In this document: positions 1 to 6,993 of the stretch, one piece after another | Layout of the letters: every line of letters begins with the position of its first letter | How positions within the stretch are numbered: position 1 is the stretch's first letter | Source of the DNA: Candidatus Vicinibacter affinis | GTDB lineage: Bacteria; Bacteroidota; Bacteroidia; Chitinophagales; Saprospiraceae | Reading direction: 5' to 3' | DNA: 64,000 nt | NCBI GenBank assembly: GCA_016714365.1 | Contig: JADJNH010000005.1 | Span: 968,501-1,032,500, forward strand | Translations under genes and position numbers: made by a program | Notes under the pieces: model-generated | What the model saw: only the letters and a program-made list of their open reading frames with translations | Database searches by the model: none | Told to the model about the DNA's origin: nothing

Positions 1-1
1 G

Positions 2-1825
2 GATCACTCTGGTAACAATATGTATAACTTGAGTTATACATTTGATAAGATTGGAAATGTAGATTCAATTCATAATTCAGCAGGTATCATTAATGAAATG
101 GGTGGAAGTTATTATCACAAATACACTTATGATAACTTTAACCGCATATCCACTGCACACGGCAGTTGGACCGGTTATCCTACCAACACACTGGGTAATA
201 AAGCATCAAACTATACACTTGAGATGGCCTATGAAAATATGCATAGAATTACAACTAAACAACAAGAACATACACGTGATGCATCTAGTGTAAGCGAAAA
301 CACTTACGATAATTTATTCAAATATGAAGATGTGAATCATCCGAATGCAGTAACATCTATAGAAAACCAAACAAACAGTGATGTCGAGGAATTTAATTAT
401 GACGCCAATGGAAATGTATTGCTCCATGAATTCGATAATGGAGATACCAAGAATATGTTATGGGATGAAGCGAATATGCTCAAAGCAATAAAAATATCAA
501 ATGCCGGAAGCTTCCAACACTACATCTATGATGCTAATGGTGAAAGAACTTTGAAGGGATTAGGGCAATATGGCATAATGGATTTAAATGGCTTAAGCCA
601 AACCGTTTCTACCATTGGAAATTATTCCCAATATGTAAGTGGATACATGGTTATGGGACCACATTACATGGTCACGAATCACTATTATTCAGGTACAGAA
701 AGAATAGCCTGTAAATTAGTTGGTTCAGTAGATAGTAGTGTTGATAATAGTCTAGAGTTATCGGGAACTGAAAAAGCTGGACTTCCAGATAGACAAGCAG
801 AAGATCTGGAATTGGTCAGAACTGAATTTGGATTTGATACCTTAATTATTGACGATGTAGATCCTGATGAAGACGACTGCGAAGGAAATAACGATTGTCC
901 TAACGTTTTGTATTTCTTCCATCCTGATCATATCGGATCAAGTACATTTTTAACGGATGAGGCTGGAAATCCTTATCAATTTATCCTATATTTGCCTTTC
1001 GGAGAAGGTATGGCTGAACAGAAAGCTGGGGGCTATTCAACGAAGTATAGGTTCACAGGTAAGGAAGTTGATGAGGAAACTGGGCTTTATTATTTTGGGG
1101 CGAGGTACTATGATCCTAGGATATCGTTGTGGTATGGGGTCGATCCACTTGCAAGTAAATATCCAAGCATTTCGCCTTATGCTTATGTTGCAAATAATCC
1201 AATAAATGCTATCGATCCGGATGGAAGAGAAATAATAATTATAACAGGAAGAGATAGCAAGGGTAATGTGTCAGGTCAACTTAGGTATTCAAATGGGACT
1301 CTTTATACAATGAGTGGAAAAGAGTATAAGGGAAACAATAGTTTTGCTTTAACTATGAAGAATGCTTTTAATGATATTAGAAAAGCAGATACTTATATTG
1401 ACAAAATGGTTAATGAGCTTGAAGGCAGTGAAAATAGTCATTTCATTGAATTCTCTAAAGATAGAGATGGAGCATATGTAACAGAGAATGAAAATGATGT
1501 AAATGGAAATGGTACGCAGTTGGTAATTACAAACGAAGAATTAAATGGTGACCCTCTTAGCAGTGGTGAAGACCAGAACTTAGGTAGTACTTTAAGTCAT
1601 GAATTACAGCATGTTTCTGATATTGTCAAAGGTGTGATTGATAGAACTCCAGATAAGAAAAGTGGAATCAAGAATAGTGAAATTAAGGCCGTCAATACAG
1701 AAAATAGATATAGAGCGAATCGAAATATGGACAAACGAACCCATTATGGAGAAGGCAATAAAATTCCTAAATCAAAACTTGAAGATCCATGCAAAGCAAA
1801 GGAATATTGTCAGGCATCTTATTAA
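2..1825 (+). CDS. RHS-repeat polymorphic toxin, 3' part, with C-terminal zincin-like toxin tip
   Basis: The gene is open at the left edge of the window, so only its C-terminal part is here. Degenerate YD/RHS repeats (for example YDNFNRI, NYDANGNV, YIYDANGER) lead into the RHS core at about 905-1230, with motifs HPDHIGSS, YRFTGKE, LYYFGARYYDP, GVDPLA and PYAYVANNP. The core marks the end of the RHS shell in polymorphic toxins. The variable tip (about 1230-1825) carries HELQHVSD at 1598-1621, an HExxH zinc-protease motif with a downstream Asp, and a further Glu in NSEIKAV. This suggests an M91/NleD-like or related metallopeptidase toxin. Delivery route is not visible. In this phylum RHS proteins may be T6SS- or T9SS-linked. 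The RHS call is firm, and the zincin tip rests on one motif. Confidence 0.88.
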   Translation, partial: DHSGNNMYNLSYTFDKIGNVDSIHNSAGIINEMGGSYYHKYTYDNFNRISTAHGSWTGYPTNTLGNKASNYTLEMAYENMHRITTKQQEHTRDASSVSENTYDNLFKYEDVNHPNAVTSIENQTNSDVEEFNYDANGNVLLHEFDNGDTKNMLWDEANMLKAIKISNAGSFQHYIYDANGERTLKGLGQYGIMDLNGLSQTVSTIGNYSQYVSGYMVMGPHYMVTNHYYSGTERIACKLVGSVDSSVDNSLELSGTEKAGLPDRQAEDLELVRTEFGFDTLIIDDVDPDEDDCEGNNDCPNVLYFFHPDHIGSSTFLTDEAGNPYQFILYLPFGEGMAEQKAGGYSTKYRFTGKEVDEETGLYYFGARYYDPRISLWYGVDPLASKYPSISPYAYVANNPINAIDPDGREIIIITGRDSKGNVSGQLRYSNGTLYTMSGKEYKGNNSFALTMKNAFNDIRKADTYIDKMVNELEGSENSHFIEFSKDRDGAYVTENENDVNGNGTQLVITNEELNGDPLSSGEDQNLGSTLSHELQHVSDIVKGVIDRTPDKKSGIKNSEIKAVNTENRYRANRNMDKRTHYGEGNKIPKSKLEDPCKAKEYCQASY

Positions 1826-2268
1826 TGGTTTGTTGTGTAATTGGTTGTAATCAATCAAATCTTATAAAAGAGCCTTTAGATAATTCATTTGTTATTTTAT
1901 TAACAAATGACAATAAAGAATTTATCACGATTTACTCTGATCTGAATAAAATTACCCCTAAAGATTTTACTAAATTAAATGTAGGTAAAAAGGAACGTTT
2001 GGATTTTATAAACATAAAAAGAAAAGTAACAGCTGAAGAGTTTGTGAAATTGGAAAAAATGGGAAATATCCATATGGTTATAAATGATCAAAATTTAGAC
2101 CTTCAGAAAATTGTTGATGGAAATACTTTGAAGGATAACTTATTATCCTTTTCAAATATTCCTGACAATCAAAAAGGGCTAGTTATAAAGTATTTGCATA
2201 ACAAAGGATACTATGTTATATTTAAAGAATACCGTGGTGATTATGTTATGATCCCTATAAAAAGATAA
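1789..2268 (+). CDS. Putative immunity lipoprotein for the RHS toxin
   Basis: This 159-residue protein begins with a short hydrophobic signal ending in a lipobox (VIGC), so it should be lipidated and periplasm- or outer-membrane-facing. The first 37 nt overlap the toxin gene in another frame, which suggests translational coupling. Small genes directly after an RHS toxin tip are usually the cognate immunity gene, and an envelope-facing location would fit a toxin entering through the periplasm. No family is recognised in the mature part, which is rich in charged residues and lacks repeats. The immunity role is inferred from position only. Confidence 0.6.
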   Translation: MQSKGILSGILLMVCCVIGCNQSNLIKEPLDNSFVILLTNDNKEFITIYSDLNKITPKDFTKLNVGKKERLDFINIKRKVTAEEFVKLEKMGNIHMVINDQNLDLQKIVDGNTLKDNLLSFSNIPDNQKGLVIKYLHNKGYYVIFKEYRGDYVMIPIKR

Positions 2269-2279
2269 GCATAAACAAT

Positions 2280-2302
2280 ATGCCTTTGCATCCGCAGGGG
2301 CA
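2280..2302. terminator. Hairpin between convergent genes
   Basis: The arms ATGCC and GGCAT enclose a second pairing TGC/GCA around the loop ATCC. There is no T-run, so it is a weak terminator candidate. It lies between the plus-strand immunity gene and the minus-strand membrane gene and could serve either. Confidence 0.35.
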
Positions 2303-2305
2303 TTA

Positions 2306-2410
2306 CTATTTATAAGCCAGTTGAGTTTTAACAGAAGCTAGCAAATGATCAATAGTATAAAGTACACATTCTTTATCTCTATCAGGCAGGAGATTGATCT
2401 GATGGCAGAT
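2306..2410 (-). pseudogene. Possible remnant of an XRE-type regulator C-terminus
   Basis: In a frame different from the DUF6920-like ORF, this stretch reads as a natural-looking protein end containing LLPDRDKECVLYTIDHLL and the tail KTQLAYK before a stop at 2306-2308. Such tails are typical of Bacteroidota helix-turn-helix (XRE) regulators. No helix-turn-helix part is present, so if real it is a fused fragment. Evidence is only residue pattern. Confidence 0.25.
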
Positions 2411-3129
2411 CCGGTATTTATTTTTGGATTGTCTTTATCATCCACGACGTTTAGGAGTCCAAGTATTTGAATCTTCACTTCACCTTTACCATCCATGAGT
2501 TTATCTCTGCCATTCATAAACAAAAAAGACATCCAATCCACTTTTACTTTCCATATAAAGGAGGGCGAGGTCAGTGATGAAAATTGTTCCGATTCGAAGT
2601 TCATCCATTTTCCGTTTGGAGCACTTCTCATTTGTCCTTTTTGGAGTGCATGAAAAATAAGATGAGCCTCGTTACCGGTAACGCCAGACCGGATTAACCA
2701 TTTCTGAACTATGGGAGGCAAATCCGAAATAGACTGATGGTTGACCAGGGACGAGTTGGTCTCTTTGAAATTTTGAATTTCTATTTCCGTATTCTTTAAG
2801 AAGGATTGATATCGATAGGCCGGCAACGCACAGATCAAAATGATGACGTTGGCAACGGTTCCGAAACGTGCATCGGTCCAACTTGTGAAAATCAAAATTT
2901 GAGAAAGGAGAATACCCAAAAGTGCAATGGCCGTCCACACGGGTTTGTTGAGTATAAAAAGTATCGCTGCCAGTAGTAATATTAAGGTTGTCAACAACCA
3001 AATCCACCCTAGGGGTTTCGAAATTTCTTTGGTCAGTTGCGGAACTGCGGATGGATAAACGGATTTGACGAAACCCAAAAGATGAATTAGACCGTGAAAC
3101 AGGATTAGGAAAAAGAAAATATATTTCAT
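2338..3129 (-). CDS. DUF6920-like membrane protein, probably 3'-truncated
   Basis: The ATG at 3129 is preferred over the upstream in-frame start at 3210 because it starts directly at a hydrophobic segment (MKYIFFFLILFHG) and does not overlap the preceding gene. About four membrane segments cover the N-terminal 110 residues. The soluble part contains LPPIVQKWLIRSG and GQMRSAPNGKWMNF, which resemble the DUF6920/DUF6544 family as I recall it. That family normally continues well past the point where this ORF ends. The last ~25 residues look out of family and the reading frame may have been broken by a fusion. The gene lies 22 nt after a four-helix membrane protein and is probably cotranscribed with it. 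Biochemical function is unknown. Confidence 0.55.
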   Translation of the reverse strand: MKYIFFFLILFHGLIHLLGFVKSVYPSAVPQLTKEISKPLGWIWLLTTLILLLAAILFILNKPVWTAIALLGILLSQILIFTSWTDARFGTVANVIILICALPAYRYQSFLKNTEIEIQNFKETNSSLVNHQSISDLPPIVQKWLIRSGVTGNEAHLIFHALQKGQMRSAPNGKWMNFESEQFSSLTSPSFIWKVKVDWMSFLFMNGRDKLMDGKGEVKIQILGLLNVVDDKDNPKINTGSAIRSISCLIEIKNVYFILLIIC

Positions 3130-3151
3130 TGGTAGTAAAATTGAATTATGA

Positions 3152-3559
3152 TCATTTGGGTCTTGTCTTATAATGGAGGACCCACGAATAAACCATGATT
3201 TTAATTCCAAACAGCAGAAAAATCAACTGGATCAATGAGTGATATCCCACCATCCAAATCTGCACTACCATCCAGATAAATAAAATGAGTCCTTGTGCGG
3301 CCACCAGAATGGGTGAGATGTTAGAAGTAAAAATGATGATTATAAAAATACAGGAGGAAAAAAGGCCGATACATACAAATAGGATCAATCCCGGATAAAA
3401 AAAATCAACAAACGGGGTGTCTTTCAAAAGACTGATGGGCATTTCCAAAATGGATCCATCGGGGGCCATCATCAAAGACAATCCACCGGCAATGGCTCCC
3501 AAAGCAAGGACCAGTGCGCTGAGCATAATTAACCGCAATAATAATTTTGTTTCCAACAT
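3152..3559 (-). CDS. Small four-helix membrane protein
   Basis: A 135-residue protein with about four hydrophobic segments (near residues 8-30, 52-78, 84-102, 108-126) and few loops, so it should be an integral inner-membrane protein. No family motif is recognised. It is the first gene of a two-gene minus-strand unit with the DUF6920-like protein 22 nt downstream. A dyad element lies about 50 nt upstream of its start. Confidence 0.6.
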   Translation of the reverse strand: MLETKLLLRLIMLSALVLALGAIAGGLSLMMAPDGSILEMPISLLKDTPFVDFFYPGLILFVCIGLFSSCIFIIIIFTSNISPILVAAQGLILFIWMVVQIWMVGYHSLIQLIFLLFGIKIMVYSWVLHYKTRPK

Positions 3560-3612
3560 TTTTCATTTGATTGATTGTAAAATTAATAATTTAAATATTG
3601 CACAGTTGTGAG

Positions 3613-3638
3613 CATGATCATTGAATGACCTGATTTTG
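3613..3638. promoter_or_regulatory. Dyad CATGATCA-N10-TGATTTTG upstream of 3559 gene
   Basis: Imperfect inverted repeat with 8-nt arms and a 10-nt spacer. The same arrangement, with perfect arms, occurs at 6689-6714 upstream of another minus-strand gene. Geometry suits a dimeric regulator, but a mobile-element end is also possible. Confidence 0.35.
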
Positions 3639-3656
3639 GTCTAAAATACGCTCAGT

Positions 3657-3693
3657 ATATGGCAATTTTATAAATAAAAGTAAATTGCCATAT
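3657..3693. repeat. Perfect 12-bp inverted repeat hairpin
   Basis: Arms ATATGGCAATTT and AAATTGCCATAT are separated by 13 nt. It sits between the dyad at 3613 and the IS4-type remnant. It could be part of the old insertion-sequence end or a transcription barrier. Confidence 0.5.
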
Positions 3694-3749
3694 TTGTGGT
3701 TAAAAATCAATCTTTTACGATTAATCCACCAGATATGGCGACTGAATAG

Positions 3750-3986
3750 AAAGGTGGTGCCATCCTGGAAATTTTAAAAGGTGAACTCGAATATTTGAAT
3801 TTTAGCAGACTTAAAATCATGGCCCTGATGATAGAGACCATTATTAAAAGACAAACGATATGTTTAGGACGATTATGTGAAGTTATTCAGATTGAAGCCC
3901 ATGTTCTGAACGATAACAGGAGATTGCAACGGTTTATCTCAGTGGTAGTTTTTGATATTTCAGTACTGTATATTTCTATCACTTAG
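3750..3986 (+). pseudogene. IS4-family transposase N-terminal remnant
   Basis: The frame is open from about 3750 and reads GGAILEILKGELEYL, then NFSRLKIMALMIETIIK, QTICLGRLCEVIQ and NRRLQRFI. This matches the N-terminal pattern of IS4-type transposases (SRLK...ALxIxALIKxQTVxxxKLA...RRxQRF). It ends at a stop after about 78 codons, without the DDE catalytic part, and nothing resembling the rest follows before 4035. I read it as a dead fragment, not a functional small gene. Confidence 0.55.
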
Positions 3987-4034
3987 ATGTCTACTATTTT
4001 TTCATGGGATACTTAAATTGTTAACTAAACTGCC

Positions 4035-5858
4035 TTATCTGATTATTACAATCTTCTCCGTTTTCATTACCACTCCTCTTTCATAAAGTACCACCGAGTA
4101 AAGTCCTGCCGGTAACTGCTCCGTATCGATCACATTACTACCTTGATATACGCGCTCGCTGAGGACGGTCTGTCCTTGTGAATTGATTAGATGTATGTAC
4201 ATACTTTCGGGCAGATAGTCATGAATATTTAGCACAAAGTGATCAGATGCAGGATTAGGAAATAAATCAGTTTTAATCACAATTTTTCCCTTGTCATTAG
4301 TTGCTAAAGTTCCAACATTCAGCGTCCTACATAAAGTATCTGCCCCGTACTTATTCTTAATAATCAGGCAGACTTCATATATGCCATCCTTCTCAAAACA
4401 GTGAATCGGAGAAGTATCTCTACTTTGCGAACCATCACCAAAATCCCAATACCATTCCGGCTCAGATTCTTCCGGAATATAAGCACTTAAATCCACAAAC
4501 TCAAAACATCTGTATCTCGCGGTATCTTGATCATATCGCCACCAGGCCCATGGGACGTTGTCGATGCCGAGCGTATCACACTCGCTACCATCGATGGGCC
4601 CAAGGCGGTAATTAGGGAAATTGGGTATTTGAAATTTTCTTGAAGGGAGTTTTATGTGATGTTGTTTAAAATTACAATCTTTTCCTGATCTGTTGGGTGA
4701 GTTTATTACATGAAGCTCTCTTGTAGGTAAGTAGTTAGTTGTACCATAAATCCTTCCATCTGGCGCAAGTTGTAATTGATTGAAATAAGTAGGATATGAA
4801 ATAGATGGTGATATCCATGACCTATAATTATCATATACATCAATAAGTATTTTTTCACCTAAAATCCCATTTTTAGAAACAGAATATTGCATGATGGAAT
4901 CGTTTTCACAAACATACAGGAATCTATTATCTGGTGAAAAAGCTCCACTACTAAAAACAAAAGGTTCGTTTTCCGAATTTGGAATGTAACCTCGGTCTGA
5001 AAAAATCTTTCGTTGGTGATTAGATAGCATACCAGTGCAACGGTCAAAATGGTAAAAGTCTAAAAAAGAAATAGGATAATCTCCATCTCTGTTTGTATAT
5101 ACATTGCAATAATATTCTCCATTTGGTGAAAAAAAAGCAATTCCTAAACCATAAATTCTATCTAATTGGTTTGTTATTTGTTCACCGTAAGAAATGATTC
5201 CATTGGGAGTCAAAAGTAATTTATAATATGAGTTAATAAAGGGCATTGGAATTAATATCCACCAGTCTCTTCCATTGGCATGTTTGCATCCAATTATTTT
5301 TTGAGCTTCAAAAGTATCTTTTTTAATTACTTGAGCAAATCTGTCCACGATAATATGATCGGTATTTTGAACCAATATTTTTGAGTAGCTGATATTTCCT
5401 CCAACCAATTCAGGAATGGAATTGTAGACTATGTCGTAATCGTGTATATTAATAATATAGAATTCATTGTGTCTGCCCGGTGTTGGTAATATCAAACTTT
5501 GCTGCAGAAAAGCATAACAATCACCGAGCAAATAACAAATGCTGTCAGATAAGGGTACTTTTTGTCCATTTGCATCCTCTATTTCAAAACCATTGAATGA
5601 AAATTGAAATACACCATTTTGGCTAGAAATACAAACTGAGTTTCCACTTACTAAATTAATATTTTTTAATTTATCAAATCTAAATTCTGGATTTCCAGAG
5701 GCAGAATTAAATTGGGTGATACTATGTCCTATCACAGAATCTCTTTTAGGTAATATTAAGTACCCGGATATCCAATTAAAATCATATTGTTGGCTGATAC
5801 TTGAAAATGTAAATGAGAAGTAAGTAACTATAATTAAAGCAATTTTGTTATTGGACAT
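4035..5858 (-). CDS. Secreted surface protein with PKD domain and T9SS type A signal
   Basis: A 607-residue protein with an N-terminal signal peptide (MSNNKIALIIVTYFSF... ending near SISQQ). Residues ~25-410 contain propeller-like strands with motifs HANGRDWWIL, FSPDNRFLYV and LAPDGRIYGT. A PKD domain follows at about 445-515 (WYWDFGDGSQS, FEKDGIYEVCL). The last ~75 residues are a T9SS type A sorting domain (LFPNPASDHFVL ... LPAGLYSVVLY), so the protein should be exported by T9SS and anchored or released at the cell surface. The N-terminal module is paralogous to that of the large protein at 46141-49188. No enzymatic motif is visible. A role in adhesion or surface display is inferred. Confidence 0.82.
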   Translation of the reverse strand: MSNNKIALIIVTYFSFTFSSISQQYDFNWISGYLILPKRDSVIGHSITQFNSASGNPEFRFDKLKNINLVSGNSVCISSQNGVFQFSFNGFEIEDANGQKVPLSDSICYLLGDCYAFLQQSLILPTPGRHNEFYIINIHDYDIVYNSIPELVGGNISYSKILVQNTDHIIVDRFAQVIKKDTFEAQKIIGCKHANGRDWWILIPMPFINSYYKLLLTPNGIISYGEQITNQLDRIYGLGIAFFSPNGEYYCNVYTNRDGDYPISFLDFYHFDRCTGMLSNHQRKIFSDRGYIPNSENEPFVFSSGAFSPDNRFLYVCENDSIMQYSVSKNGILGEKILIDVYDNYRSWISPSISYPTYFNQLQLAPDGRIYGTTNYLPTRELHVINSPNRSGKDCNFKQHHIKLPSRKFQIPNFPNYRLGPIDGSECDTLGIDNVPWAWWRYDQDTARYRCFEFVDLSAYIPEESEPEWYWDFGDGSQSRDTSPIHCFEKDGIYEVCLIIKNKYGADTLCRTLNVGTLATNDKGKIVIKTDLFPNPASDHFVLNIHDYLPESMYIHLINSQGQTVLSERVYQGSNVIDTEQLPAGLYSVVLYERGVVMKTEKIVIIR

Positions 5859-5878
5859 TGTTTTTATTAAATTTAAGA

Positions 5879-5907
5879 TATTCAGCAGGGCAATGCCCTG
5901 CTGAATA
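5879..5907. terminator. Strong 13-bp hairpin between two T9SS cargo genes
   Basis: Perfect arms TATTCAGCAGGGC and GCCCTGCTGAATA around the loop AAT. It lies directly after the stop of the minus-strand gene at 5917-6672 and before the start of the one at 5858, so it most likely ends transcription of the former. No clear T-run follows. Confidence 0.6.
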
Positions 5908-5916
5908 GGATAAAAA

Positions 5917-6672
5917 TTAGCGATTAATTATAATTCTTGAAGAATACAAATTCTTACCTGATTTAGAGTTATCGACAGATAAAATATATAATCCCGTAAT
6001 TATATTATAAGTTGAAATTAGTTTAATACAAGAAGCATCTGTAGACCATCGTTCTGCCAAAATAATTTTTCCATTCAAATCCCGAATATGTATTAATTTA
6101 TCTATTTTTTGATTACACATTCTATCGGTAATGATCAAATTCTCACTAACTGGATTAGGAGTAATTTGATAGGAATATCCAATATTTTCATCACCGGTTG
6201 AATTTATGATTGGACTTGGGGGAAGGCATAATAATGAATCATTATATCCATTTAAACCAGATAAGTCTTTTAGAATTCTTGCTAAGTAGACTGCATTTCC
6301 GTATTCAAGTGGACAAAGCTCCGCAATTGCGGATAGATCTGATGACTGAGTAGAATTCAATTCAAATATACCAGCCGCCACAGATTCCATATAGATATGG
6401 TTAACTTCTTGTAGGAAGGTTTGAATATCGTCTTCTGCCTCTATTAAATCATTGGCTGTAAGAACACCCTCAAGAAAAGTATCTCTTTGCTCAATCCAGC
6501 TATCCCATAAAGTATTTAAATCTGAAGTAGTTTCATTAGCGTCACTAAATAGATCTACCAAGAATTCATGGTAATAGCTACTGTCGGTAGAGTTGGCCGC
6601 ATTGTACAAAGAATCTGCATACAATTTAATTGCCGTCATCTTCGCGTTAATGAGGATGAGTTCATCTTCCAT
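5917..6672 (-). CDS. T9SS type A cargo protein lacking a signal peptide (5'-truncated?)
   Basis: A 251-residue ORF whose C-terminal ~80 residues are a T9SS type A sorting domain (QITPNPVSENLIITD ... TGLYILSVDN, ending KNLYSSRIIINR). The N-terminal part is acidic and helical (MEDELILINAKMTAIKLYADSLY) and has no signal peptide, although T9SS cargo needs Sec export. An in-frame stop at 6694-6696 closes the frame upstream. The gene has therefore probably lost its 5' part and may be non-functional. A dyad element starts only 17 nt before the ATG, which fits a rearrangement joining unrelated DNA to the gene body. Confidence 0.6.
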   Translation of the reverse strand: MEDELILINAKMTAIKLYADSLYNAANSTDSSYYHEFLVDLFSDANETTSDLNTLWDSWIEQRDTFLEGVLTANDLIEAEDDIQTFLQEVNHIYMESVAAGIFELNSTQSSDLSAIAELCPLEYGNAVYLARILKDLSGLNGYNDSLLCLPPSPIINSTGDENIGYSYQITPNPVSENLIITDRMCNQKIDKLIHIRDLNGKIILAERWSTDASCIKLISTYNIITGLYILSVDNSKSGKNLYSSRIIINR

Positions 6673-6688
6673 ATTTTGTAATTGTGAG

Positions 6689-6714
6689 CAAGATCATTGC
6701 CTTACGTGATCTTG
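6689..6714. promoter_or_regulatory. Dyad CAAGATCA-N10-TGATCTTG
   Basis: Perfect 8-bp inverted repeat with a 10-nt spacer, matching the copy at 3613-3638 in arm sequence, spacing and flanks (TTGTGAGCA before, GATAC or AATAC after). It lies just upstream of the truncated T9SS gene and next to promoter P1. Confidence 0.4.
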
Positions 6715-6725
6715 ACCCAAGATAC

Positions 6726-6769
6726 TAACAAAAGTTATATTCTTGATATTTTTAAATGAATCAAATTTG
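6726..6769 (+). promoter_or_regulatory. Promoter P1 with cluster-specific dyad (patatin-like gene)
   Basis: Dyad TAAC-N4-GTTA at 6726-6737 followed by TAT, then 21 nt, then CAAATTTG at 6762-6769 (7 of 8 to TAnnTTTG). The same arrangement is found at 12300, 17590 and 20089. The dyad centre falls near -41 relative to the expected start point, as for a class II activator. Transcription would give a leader of about 220 nt before the patatin-like gene. Confidence 0.6.
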
Positions 6770-6993
6770 CTATATATTATCGTTTTAAAAAAAACTTAGG
6801 AAAAAATTAGTGAGTGTTAACTCGAATAGTTATTTTCACAAGGCTTTAAGCCCAGGGTATTACGAAGCACCAGGGCTATCAATAAGTACCTGACCCGGCG
6901 CTCGTCTCAAGACGAATGCATTTTGATTTATTTGCGTGGTGGTAGACTCAATGCATGTTTGTTGAGTAGTCTTTGTTTGTTAAAAAATTAGTT

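Noticed and set aside
3417..3611. Plus-strand 64-residue ORF
   Set aside because: Antisense to the four-helix membrane protein with no family or start support.
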